Origin: Sistotremastrum niveocremeum HHB9708
Taxonomy: Eukaryota; Basidiomycota; Agaricomycetes; Sistotremastrales; Sistotremastraceae
DNA: 64,000 bases
NCBI GenBank assembly: GCA_001630475.1
Contig: KV419410.1
Location: 248,001-312,000 of the forward strand
Direction: 5' to 3'
The translations under genes were made by a program, and so were the position numbers. Shown piece by piece: positions 22,420-32,532 of this stretch; position 1 is the stretch's first letter; each line of letters begins with the position of its first letter. The notes beneath the pieces are model-generated. The model saw only the letters and a program-made list of their open reading frames with translations, was not told where the DNA came from and made no database searches.

Positions 22420-24344
22420 ATGTTTTACCTGGTTTGGGCTCTCTTGCACCTTGCGGTCTTTGCTGCTGCATCCCAGATTTCATTCACTGAGAGCGCGCCG
22501 GACTACAACTTTACAACGCTTGATCTATCTTCGCTTTCCGAGGAAGAGTTCACTGTCCTTGAACATCCTCAATTCCCGAGCTATTCAGTGCGGATTCGAC
22601 AGACGGCCTCAGGATTCTGTGACCCCTCCGTCAAATCCTACACTGGATACATAGATACTTCAGCATCTCGCCACCTCTTCTTCTACTTCTTCGAGTCAAG
22701 ACATGACCCTGAACACGACGACGTCATATTCTGGACTAATGGCGGGCCAGGAGGCTCGAGTGCCATTGGTTTATTCATGGAATTAGGACCCTGCCGGGTC
22801 GTTGATGGAAATACCACCAAAGTCAACCCTTATTCATGGAACGAGAAAGCGAACATATTCTTTATCGACCAACCTATCGGTGAGCTAGCTTGGTCTGTTG
22901 CTGGTGCTTATATCTTGACATAATTCGTTTCTTGAGGCGTTGGCTTTAGTTATGCAGACTTGGGCGAAACCGTCAGCACGACGGAAGACGGAGCCAAAGA
23001 CATTACTGCTTTCGTTGCGATTTTCTTTGAGACGTTCCGTAAATTCAAAGGACGAGGCTTCCACTTGGCTGGAGAATCATACGGAGTGCGCCTTGTGTTG
23101 CATGTCCTCGAGTGCCCACTCATCCAAAGACTCATTAGGGTCGCTACATACCCGTCTATGCCTCCGCCATTTACGACTACAATACGGTGTTGAAAGAGGC
23201 AGGAATCGAGCCGATCAATTTGAAGAGCGTCATGATTGGAAACGGCTTCAGTGACTTCACTACGTATGTTCCCTCTCTTCTGCTCGTCTGAAAAGTGCTG
23301 ACAAGTTCTTTTCCTCCTAGGATGCATCCCTCGACGTACGACATCATGTGCACACCAGCATCTGTCGAACCGTTCCTCGACATCTCTACCTGTGTCTATA
23401 TCAAAACTGCGGTATATTGTCTTCCTTTGTTTTTGTTTTGAGGAACGTCGACAATGATATTATCAGATGCCGCGCTGCATGAAATGGTTCAAAGAGTCGT
23501 GCATCGATATCTTCGATCTTATCTCCTGCAATGCCGCTGTGCATTTCTGCAATACCATGAGCTTTTTTCCGATCATCGCTGCCAGTACGTTTGTACCTCT
23601 AAATCTCAAAGACAGCTTGGTTTGACCTTCACGCTATAGAGCGAAACCCTTACGATGTCTCGAAAGAGTGTAGCGGTAGGAAACCTATTCTTCATGTCAA
23701 GTGCAGTGGATCATCCTACAATTCCAGGTCCGCTGCTGGAGGAAAGTCTTTGTTACCCAATAACCAAGTTTGTCTCCTCGTGTGTAACCCTTCGATTCAA
23801 CCATTTAACAAACTCTCAGGGACATCACACAATATCTCAATCGTCCGGAAACCCGTAAATTAATCGGAATTCCCCCAAAATTCGACAATGCGACTTTCTC
23901 TAACATCAATTACACGGTTCACGCAGCGTTCGGTGCATCTCAAGACGAGAACCGTATACAAACCAAGTTCTATCTCGAGAACTTGCTCGACCGAGGTGTC
24001 CGTGTTCTCATTTACGTCGGAACGTACGACGGTGCTTGTAATTGGGTTGGCAATCATCGCATGGTGAATTCACTCGAGTGGAGAGATAGCCACACCTTCG
24101 TCCAAAAGGAGCTCATGCCCTGGCATGTCTCAAACAGCCACGAGAAGACTCCTCCTGCTGGGTCGGTGAAAACTGCCGGAGGTTTGACTTTCCTGACGAT
24201 AGAAGAGGCGGGTCACATGGTGAGTCATAATGTCCAAATTGTCGAGCTTCATAAGCCTGATCTGGACAAAAGGTTCCCTACGACAAACCTGTGGAGGCCC
24301 TGGAGTTGGTAACTCGCTGGCTAAACGAGGAATCCTTCTACTAA
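22420..24344 (+). CDS. Secreted serine carboxypeptidase S10, copy 1
   Basis: The N-terminus MFYLVWALLHLAVFAAAS is a signal peptide. Family blocks follow: YTGYIDTSASRHLFFYFFES, FWTNGGPGGSSAIGLFMELG, FFIDQPIG, FHLAGESYG with the nucleophile Ser in GESYG, GRYIPVYASAIYDYNTV, MIGNGF, VLIYVGTYDGACNWVGNH with the catalytic Asp, and EEAGHMVPYDKP with the catalytic His. All three triad residues are present. The usual NGGPGCSS is NGGPGGSS here, losing a conserved Cys. About nine introns; the last one sits between GHM and VPYDKP, and reading past it moves the stop from 24312 to 24344. It removes C-terminal residues from peptides in vacuole or medium. CTATAAGG lies 56 bases before the ATG. Confidence 0.92.
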
Positions 24345-24868
24345 TGGCTCGGGAGTCATATACATAAGACAAGTGGTGAAACGCAGATTGAGCTCTATCA
24401 TTGACAATTAACCCTGTGCTTGGGTGAGATTCGTCATGAGGTCGATCTTGTATCTTAGGGTCGATTACCACTTTGCAGTCAGGTCGGCTGCGGATGCACT
24501 GTGCACGTTGTGCATTGTTCTGCTATACATGCTTTGCCTGCAGCTGTCAAGTTGTATACCTATATTGAGTGACGGTCAGATTCACCGGGTTATGCTGTTA
24601 GTCATTCTGTGTCGTCTCGCCTGAGGCGTTGTTGAGTTTGTCGTCGTGTCTCAGTCTGTACCCTCTCTTGCTTGAAACAGGCCTGATGGGAGGAGGAGGT
24701 TCCGTGGAGTCGAAATATGATCTCGCGGCCTACAAGGTACTCAGAACTCGGCGCTCAGCACCTCAGCAGTAAGAACCAGCGCCCGCAGCGCAGTCCCTGA
24801 TTGCGACCATAAGCTGCACATGGCTTCACGTTCTGGAGTCGTTCTCGGTTTGCTGATCTCCCCTAACC
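24345..24868. other. Intergenic DNA between the carboxypeptidase copies
   Basis: The first part matches the DNA downstream of copy 2, the last 90 bases match the promoter of copy 1. The middle (about 24540-24770) is not visibly duplicated and holds no gene. Confidence 0.55.
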
Positions 24869-26794
24869 ATGTTCTCCTTGGTTTGGGCTCTCTTGCAATT
24901 GGCAGTCTTAACTACTGCTTCCCAGATTCCATTCACTGAAAGCGCGTCGGACTACAACTTTACAACTCCTCTTGAGCTATCTTCGCTTTCCCAGGAAGAG
25001 TTCACGGTTCTTGCACACCCTCAATTCCCCAGTCATTCAGTGCGAATCCGACAGACTGCCTCAGATTTCTGTGATCCCTCTGTCAAGTCATACACTGGAT
25101 ACATAGACACTTCAGCGGCTCGCCACCTCTTCTTCTACTTCTTCGAGTCGAGACATGACCCCGAACACGACGACGTTATATTCTGGACTAATGGCGGGCC
25201 AGGAGGCTCCAGTGCTCTGGGCCTATTCATGGAGCTAGGACCTTGTCGGGTCGTTGATGGGAACACCACTAAAGTTAACCCTTACTCATGGAACGAAAAG
25301 GCGAACATTTTCTTTATCGATCAACCTATTGGTGAGCTACTCTTCGTCAATCAAGAGGGCATATATCCTGACAGATATCGTTTCTCAAGGCGTGGGCTTT
25401 AGTTACGCTGAATTTGGTGAATCCGTCAGCACGACGGAAGATGCGGCCAAAGACATTGCCGCTTTCGTATCGATTTTCTTTGAAACATTCAGCAAATTCA
25501 AGGGTCGTGGATTCCACTTAGCCGGAGAATCATACGGGGTGCGCACTCAGCCTCGGTTGCCCCAGTAGTCATTCGCTCAAAGACCCTCCAGGGCCGCTAT
25601 TTACCTGTCTACGCCTCAGCTATTTACGACTATAACACCGTCTTGGAGGCGGCAGGGGTGGAGCCCATCAATTTGAAAAGTGTCATGATTGGGAATGGAT
25701 TTACTGATTTCACTGCGTTGGTTCCCTGCATCACCCCGCCAGTTCAACAAGTGCTCAGAAGTTTCTTAGGATGACACCCTCAGTATATGATATCATGTGC
25801 ACTCCAGCATCCGTCGAGCCCTTTGTGGAAATCTCCACTTGCGTCTACATCAAAACTGCGGTATTTCTACCCTCCTTGCTACTATCTGAGAGGATGCTAA
25901 CTAAGGAATTTTCTGGCACAGACGCCTCGCTGTATGAAATGGTTCAAGGAGTCCTGCATCGACGTCTTCGATCTCATTTCTTGCGATGCGGCCGTGAGTT
26001 TCTGTGACACTTTGACCTTCATGCCCGTCATCGCCGCCAGTACGTTTCTCGTAGTCTTTCTCAGACCAGTAAGCTAAATTTCGTGCTCTAGATCGAAACG
26101 TTTATGATGTCTCAAAAGAATGTAGCGGTAGGAAGTTCACCCTTATCTGCAAACACTAAGGATCATCTCATTGTTTAGGTCGTGAACTTGAGGAAAGTCT
26201 CTGTTATCCCATTACAAAGTGCGCCTGATGTTCGTATCCCTTTGATACCACTTGTTGACCTTTTCGTAGCGACATCGAACACTATCTCAATCGTCGGGAA
26301 ACACGTGAATTAATTGGCGTACCCTTGGCATTCGAGAACCAAACTTTCTCTACCATCAACTTCACGGTCAACGCAGCGTTTGGTGCAACTCAGGACGAAA
26401 ATCGCGTTCAAACGAAGTTTTATCTCGAGAACTTACTTGATCGAGGAGTTCGAGTTCTTATCTACGTTGGGTCGTACGACGCCATCTGTAACTGGGTTGG
26501 CAATCATCGCATGGTAGATGCCCTCGAGTGGAAAGACAGTCACGCCTTCGTCCAACAGGAGCTCAGGCCGTGGCATATCTCAAAGAACCACGATAAGACT
26601 CCTCCTGCCGGCTTAGTGAAAACTGCAGGAGGGTTGACTTTCCTGACGATAGAAGGAGCGGGTCATATGGTGAGCTGAAATATCCTTATTTTCGAGCCTT
26701 CAAGGCCTGATGTTGATAAAAGGTCCCATATGATAAACCTGTGGAAGCCTTGGAATTGGTAAATCGCTGGCTAAAAGAGGAATCTTTCTATTAA
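24869..26794 (+). CDS. Secreted serine carboxypeptidase S10, copy 2
   Basis: Very similar to copy 1 along its whole length: signal peptide MFSLVWALLQLAVLTTAS, NGGPGGSSALGLFMELG, GESYG followed across an intron by GRYLPVYASAIYDYNTV, YVGSYDAICNWVGNH and EGAGHMVPYDKP. The triad Ser, Asp and His are all kept, so both copies look active. The last intron again lies before VPYDKP and the protein ends EESFY. Differences from copy 1 include one extra codon near the mature N-terminus (TTPLEL against TTLDL) and changes around the substrate-pocket loops. In the promoter the CTATAAGG of copy 1 reads CCATAAGC, so expression may differ. Confidence 0.92.
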
Positions 26795-27173
26795 CGGCGG
26801 AGGAGCTGTACGACAAATCATGAAGTCCGGTTTGAGTTCAGTGATCTACTATCAGTCACACCGTCAAGTTGTTCCGCAGGAGAGAACGAAGTCATCACAT
26901 GTAAAACGCCGCAATCAGGTCGGCTGCACATGCACTTTGCATGTTGTAAATTGTTCTGTTAAATATAATTTGTTCCTTCGGCCGTAAAGATGACTGGGAG
27001 ATACTGCATATATATAGATATCCTGCACTTGACTCGTGGGGGTTGCTTGTTGGGCCCAACGGTTGGGGCGTCGGCTTCCCGGTCCGCCTCGCCCTCGACT
27101 TGCGGCTCTCCGACTCCTTGGTCAAGTGTTCAAGCAATGAGACTGGAAAAGCCTTCATTCCGTCCCAACCACC
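26795..27173. other. Intergenic region before the GH5 gene
   Basis: The first 170 bases are duplicated copy-2 downstream DNA. A TATATATAGATAT stretch at about 27007-27019 lies 155 bases before the GH5 start and could serve as a TATA element. No gene seen. Confidence 0.5.
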
Positions 27174-28963
27174 ATGACGCCGTCTTTCCTCAGAGTTGAA
27201 GGCACAAAAATCGTCGATGGCGAGGGCAAAGAAATCATTTTGAGAGGCGCTGGATTGGGCGGATGGCTAAAGCAAGTGTTCCTGCTCTAGATCATAATGA
27301 TGTCATACTGATTGCGATATGTAGCATGGAAAATTTCATAACGGGTTCGACAAATTCAACATCGCACTCATCGTTCTTCTGATTATCTTCGCAGGGTACC
27401 CGGGATGCGAGTTTCAAATTCGGGAAGCTTTGATCAAGGAAATTGGCCCTGAGAAAGCAGAGTTCTTCTGGGACAAGGTATGAATTTCGTGACGTGCAAT
27501 AATTCAGTAGAGACATTATAACGACCGTATACTTACAGTTCCTGGAATATTTCTTCACTGATGAAGATGCGAAGTTTTTCGCGTCTCTCGGTCTGAACTG
27601 TATCCGCTTGCCGTTCAACTATCATCATTTTGAGGTATGATGAGTGTGATTCCAGAAGAACGTTGACTGAAGATCAAACAGGACGACGATAATCCCCGGG
27701 TTTTGAAAGAGTCGGGTTTCAAGCACTTGGACAGAGTCATCGAGATTTGCGCCAAACACGGAATCTATACGATTCTTGACATGCACAGTACGCCCGACCT
27801 TCTTGAAGCACTATCCGAGCTGATAGAATGAATAGCTGCACCCGGTGGGCAAAATCCTGGCTGGCACGCCGATCACGGCACACATGTTTCCGCGTTCTGG
27901 ATACATGCCGACTTTCAACAACGCTCGCTGTGGCTTTGGGACGAACTTTCCAAACACTATGCTTCCAATCCTTGGGTGGCCGGGTACAACCCTCTCAATG
28001 AACCGGCTGATTCTCAGCACAAACGCCTTGTACGATGGTATGATCAAGTTTACCAGGTCATCAGGAAGAATGACTCGAAGCACATCTTGTTCTGGGATGG
28101 AAATACCTTCGCTCAAGATTTTTCCCAGTTTGGAGACGCACATAAGAGATGGGAAAACAGTTCATATTCCTTGCATGACTACTCTATATTCGGATTCCCT
28201 GCTTCCAAAGAAGCATACGTCGGGTCTCCCGCTCAGAAGGGACGGCTGAGGGCAACTCTGGACTCAAAGCAAGCATGGATGAAGGAAAGAGGATTGTGCG
28301 TTTGGAACGGCGAATGGGGTCCTGTCTACGCCAGAGCCGAATACGATGGTGATGACACTGACGCTATCAATGAAATGCGCCTTCACGTTCTTCGTGATCA
28401 ATTGGAGCTATATCAGGAGGTACGTCAATTGCTCGACGAAGCATCTGAGGGGATTCTGATCCTTCTTCTCAAGGATTCTATGTCGTGGTCTATCTGGCTA
28501 TACAAAGATATTGGATTCCAAGGAATGGTGTACACTTCCCGAGAGACGGCGTACATGAAGCTTTTCGAGAAGTTCCTAGCGAAAAAGCAGCGACTGGCTA
28601 TCGATGCCTGGGGAACAGATGTCAAATATGTTCGCCATGTTTACGAGCCTCTTGAGCAGTTGATTGCCCAGAATGTTGAAGCACCCGCGGATCTTGACAT
28701 CTATCCCTGGAAGCTCGGAAGGAGGGTGGGAACGTGGGTCATTTTTACAGAAGTCCACCTCCGATCTCTAACTATGAAACGCTACTAGACTCGCCCGTGA
28801 CATCCTTGTCTCTGATTACTTGGTTCCTGAATGGGCTAGACATTTCGCTGGAAAGACAGAAGCCGAGTTAGACGAACTTGCAAGAAGTTTCCATTTTGAC
28901 AACTGTTTAAAGAGAGAAGGGTTGAACGCGGCTCTTCGTGAGCACTCTTCGGTAGCTCTGTAG
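27174..28963 (+). CDS. Glycoside hydrolase family 5 enzyme (intracellular type)
   Basis: About eight exons. It begins MTPSFLRVEGTKIVDGEGKE without a signal peptide and continues LRGAGLGGWLNMENFITGYP. GH5 landmarks follow in order: LGLNCIRLPFNYHHF, DMHTAPGGQNPGWHAD, WVAGYNPLNEPAD with the acid/base Glu in NEP, and CVWNGEWGPVYA with the nucleophile Glu. The C-terminal extension ends NAALREHSSVAL. The first intron (27272-27324) uses a GC donor (A|GCAAGT), needed to read GGWLNMENF. GH5 is broad: glucanases, glucosylceramide- or steryl-glucosidases are all possible, and the lack of a signal peptide makes a cytosolic or lipid-linked substrate plausible. The family is sure, the substrate is not. Confidence 0.9.
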
Positions 28964-29359
28964 CATGAATGTACGCCCAGTACCCCCCATCTCACGCTCT
29001 TGTCGGACTTTGGTGTACACTCTTAGATCTATCGGAGTTCTATCGGACATTACATTGGCCGCACCGGTCCTGGTGCCCCTGAATATCGGCGTTCGGCTAG
29101 TCCATCGATCGCCGATCACTCCACCACGTGGTCCGGTATACAAGGCTGAAACTTGGGTGCGCATCGAATGAGTCGGCTCTTGGAAGCATGTAGTGATTCT
29201 CAAAGTGCATACGAATACATACTAGGTATCAGCAGATTACGAAGACAAAAACTGTCCGGCTATACTATTGCCTAGAGATACAGAGATACTAACGAGAACG
29301 AGAACGAAAGTCTATGGTGGTGTCGATCAGTGGGTCACCGATCATCTAAGAGTCATCTT
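28964..29359. other. Convergent intergenic region, GH5 and priA
   Basis: About 395 bases between two stop codons, expected to hold both 3' UTRs. Only short frames without features are seen. Confidence 0.5.
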
Positions 29360-30640
29360 CTACAGACCGCCCTCGTGGCCACGTCCGTGAAGCGAGTGTT
29401 GCTGGAGCGACGGCGCCTGCATTTTGTGGTTCCGGATGCACACGGTTTTATTCGGTGAAACTGCCCATCCTTTTGCACAGGAGTCTGCGATCGCGAAGTG
29501 AGACAGGAGACTCGCACAATAAGAATCGAATGCTTACCGACAAGGCAACGCCCCTTGAAACATCGGACGTTGTTGACTCCAGGTATGACTGAGCAATCGA
29601 CGCCAGACATATCATAGGGAGCATCGAGATCCGCAGACCCGACGCAACCGCCGCACGATCTAGGTCACAATCGATCAGCTATCGCGCCTTGTTTCAAGTA
29701 GAATTCGCTTACTCAAGGTCCCTGTCGGCATCGACGCATTCGTAGCCTCCCCTGTGAGACTGGACAGGACAAACGATCTGGTTTCGTCGGGGGCAACGGG
29801 GTGGTAGTTCATTTCGCTTTCGTTTGCCAGTGGGTGGCACCGGTGCGTTCACATTCGCTGAAGCTCAATGAGAGTCTAGTGCAAGTCAAATAGTGAGATG
29901 AACTTACGGCAGCTTCCGCTGAGGCCTTCATCGCAAGTGCCGACGGGTTGGGGGGTCATACCGAAAATACAATCCGACTGACTCTCTGATCCACCATGCA
30001 ATGTCGTTCCATGCTGTTGAACGACATTGTTTTTTTGGACATTTGGACATTGGATACAGTGTGTCTGAGCTGTAGGGGAGATGTTGAGTAAAGACATGAA
30101 AGAAGACCGGATAGTATAGCAACACACTTGTCTGATCCGCATACCATCCGACGCAACAGCTACAACAAGATGAGGCTCCACTCCTAGATGACGATTAGAC
30201 CTGAGACACATGTGAAAGGCAGAAGGTCGTACGTCGAGATGCTTCAAAGATCAAATCAGTAACAGCGTGAGAACCACATATATAGTGACTTACAAAGTGC
30301 CTTTAGGACATTCAAGCTGTTGCGTTGCACCGTATCCGGGTACGTAATGACCTGATTATGTTGAGCACGAGAACCATAACGAGACATGGGGAACATACCT
30401 GGGTCGGCAGCACGACATGTGGTGGAAGCGGGAGCTGGATGGAATGGTCAGTGCTCTGGAATGATAACCGCTACGATTCGGGCACACCATCTTGCCAGAA
30501 TCCAGGTGGACAGGGAGGAGAGCTAGATGATAGATGGGTGAGACATGTCTTCGCAGTTGTCGTCATACGCCAACGACTTACAAAGCGATGACTCCTGCGA
30601 GGTAGAAGAATGGGGCGACGATCGCTGCTGAGTATTTCAT
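29360..30640 (-). CDS. priA: Secreted cysteine-rich priA-like protein
   Basis: The first exon encodes a signal peptide, MKYSAAIVAPFFYLAGVIAL, followed by a Cys-rich part (PCPPGFWQDG, then TTCRAADPGHYVPGYGATQQ) that resembles ephrin-receptor-like Cys repeats. The C-terminal domain is diagnostic of Lentinula PriA-like proteins: CPRRNQIVCPVQSHRGGYEC, VDADRDLESCGGCVG, DCSVIPGVNNVRCFKGRCLV and, across an intron, DSCAKGWAVSPNKTVC. PriA was described as expressed at primordium stages in shiitake; here a role at the cell surface in development is inference. The middle exons (30000-30250) are less certain. TATAAAG lies on the minus strand at 30714-30720, 74 bases before the ATG. Confidence 0.84.
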
Positions 30641-32532
30641 GGTGAGGGATGGGGAGGGGGATGGGGGAGTGAAACGTTGAACGAGTGAGGCTGATTGGGA
30701 CCTGAGGGTATCGCTTTATATCAGCAAAGCGCCAGGCACCCCGGCGAATTGTAAAACTCGCCTGATCAAGGCGACCTTGTCCGGTGAGTTTTTGAAAAGA
30801 AGTCCGATTTTTTTCAGGTTTCAGGTTTCCGATCAGGGTCCTGAGCAGCACATACTAGTAAGCTATCACTTGCTTCTGGGATGCCACACAGCAACCCGAG
30901 GTAGACCACAGTACTAGAGCTCAGATAATGACAATCTCGCGACTATAACACGCGATTTTTACACCTAGATGGAGACAAGGAGGTTCACGAATGCTGGCAG
31001 ACTTGAGATCAATCTCATGTTTGGTTCTGGGGTGGGAGATGATCGACAGGTAGCTTGCCAGAACAAGGGTGGGCCAGGTGTAGGGTTCAGGTACGATCGC
31101 TGTCACGATGAAACAAGGCATGACTGAGCCTCATCCGCAAAGACGCGCGAGTCAAGGAGCCGCCCGTGACAAGCGTGTCCTACTTTGATAGCTAGTATAT
31201 GCAATCTCGTAGCAATGGCGAAGAGCGAGCCCAGCCATCGTCGCAACAGGCGACAGAGTCCAAAGCGAAGCTCCCAGGAGCGAGGAAGGGATGACATTGT
31301 GCCGGTCGGCAGAAGATGCTTAATTTTACCACGTGTTTCGATTCGCCGATCGGCAACGCGGCTTGCTCCGGCTTGCCTGCCTGCCGCCGGCGTGCTTCCC
31401 GATGCCGACAAGAACTGAGACGAAAATATTATGTTTCGACGCTTTTGGGCATGCTGGTAATAGAAATTAGCCAGGAAGTTTTCAATACCCTGCTACAGAA
31501 GCACTGCGTGGCAAACTTGAATAAACAGTCCAAAGACCTGGACTCGAGGCTCGAGATCTCCCAGGCACACAGTCAAGACCACCAAACCATTATGCCCACT
31601 TACGATGATGACTCAATCCTATGCCCAGCGTTTAGACGGTGTCCTATTTGAGGACTTACCTTAAGTTATAGCTCCAAATACACGAAAGTTACCTAATGAA
31701 CCTGTGCCCAACGACCGAACGACCGTCAGAAATGCTTCCATCGCACGAATCATCGGATTCATCCCATAGAAAGCGTTGCTCGAGGTCGACGAGAGATTCA
31801 CTAGATTTTTTGGTTCCCCGAGTATTTCTTTTGAGATATCATCAGAGTTGTAAGATCTCAGTTTTCTAGTGTAAGGGCTATAACAGTCTCTTGAGAGATG
31901 TCACGGAGCTGGAGTTGCCGGACCGGAGTCCCGCACGCGCAGGCATTTATTACTGCTAATATTAATTAGACAGTGTAGCATATATAGGTAAAACATAAAC
32001 AGGACGTCGCGAGCAGCGAGCCGAAGGACGATTCTACTGTTACATGACTGCCCGAGAGGCTGAGACGAAGGGTGTCCCGATGGCCCGCAGGTTCGTTTAT
32101 ACAATTCAAAGTCAAATATACTGCGATCATAACGTTCATATGTTCGGAAGAAATTCAGCTCTGGAAGAAGTATGATTTGTGAGCTGGAATGCAATGTTCA
32201 ACATGTCAAGATCCAAATTGCATTCGAAGCGGACTTTAGTAGAAAAGGGCCGAGAGTTCGGTGTTTTCGGGTTTGTTGAACGTTAGACACCGAACGTCGT
32301 CACTTGCAGTGCCATCTACTCCAACGCCACCACTTTCCTTGCAAACGCGTCTTCCACGCTTCTAGGCTCATCATAAGGTCTATTAGCTCCGCGTCTCCAC
32401 TCTCTTCGATCAAAGTGCCTTTCACAGCACTACATCTTGAACCCGGACCACAGCCTGTATCACTCATGAACCAGCTCCTACACGACGATTGTATCTAAAG
32501 GACGTTGTATACTGCTGAACTTGTACCATCGA
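30641..32532. other. About 1.9 kb divergent intergenic region
   Basis: It lies between the starts of priA (minus) and the Kelch gene (plus). Frames of 60-110 codons exist on both strands (for example 31103-31411 minus, 31316-31651 plus), but they overlap, are unusually Cys/Arg-rich or biased, and show no domain. It is the longest promoter region of the window outside 2.3-4.7 kb. Confidence 0.5.
30714..30720 (-). promoter_or_regulatory. TATA box of priA
   Basis: Read on the minus strand the heptamer is TATAAAG, 74 bases before the priA ATG, at a usual distance for a strongly regulated fungal gene. Motif and position only. Confidence 0.6.

Larger units (their letters stand above)
22324..26965 (+). 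repeat. Tandem duplication carrying two serine carboxypeptidase genes
   Basis: Two units of about 2.2 kb lie head to tail (roughly 22324-24530 and 24777-26965). The similarity covers the genes, their upstream DNA (a GCGCCCGC..GCGCAGTCCC block at about 22328 and 24778, then TTGCGACC) and downstream DNA (CAGGTCGGCTG near 24479 and 26916). Intron positions are shared, while intron sequences differ clearly, so the event is not very recent. Borders are approximate, read by eye. Confidence 0.85.
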
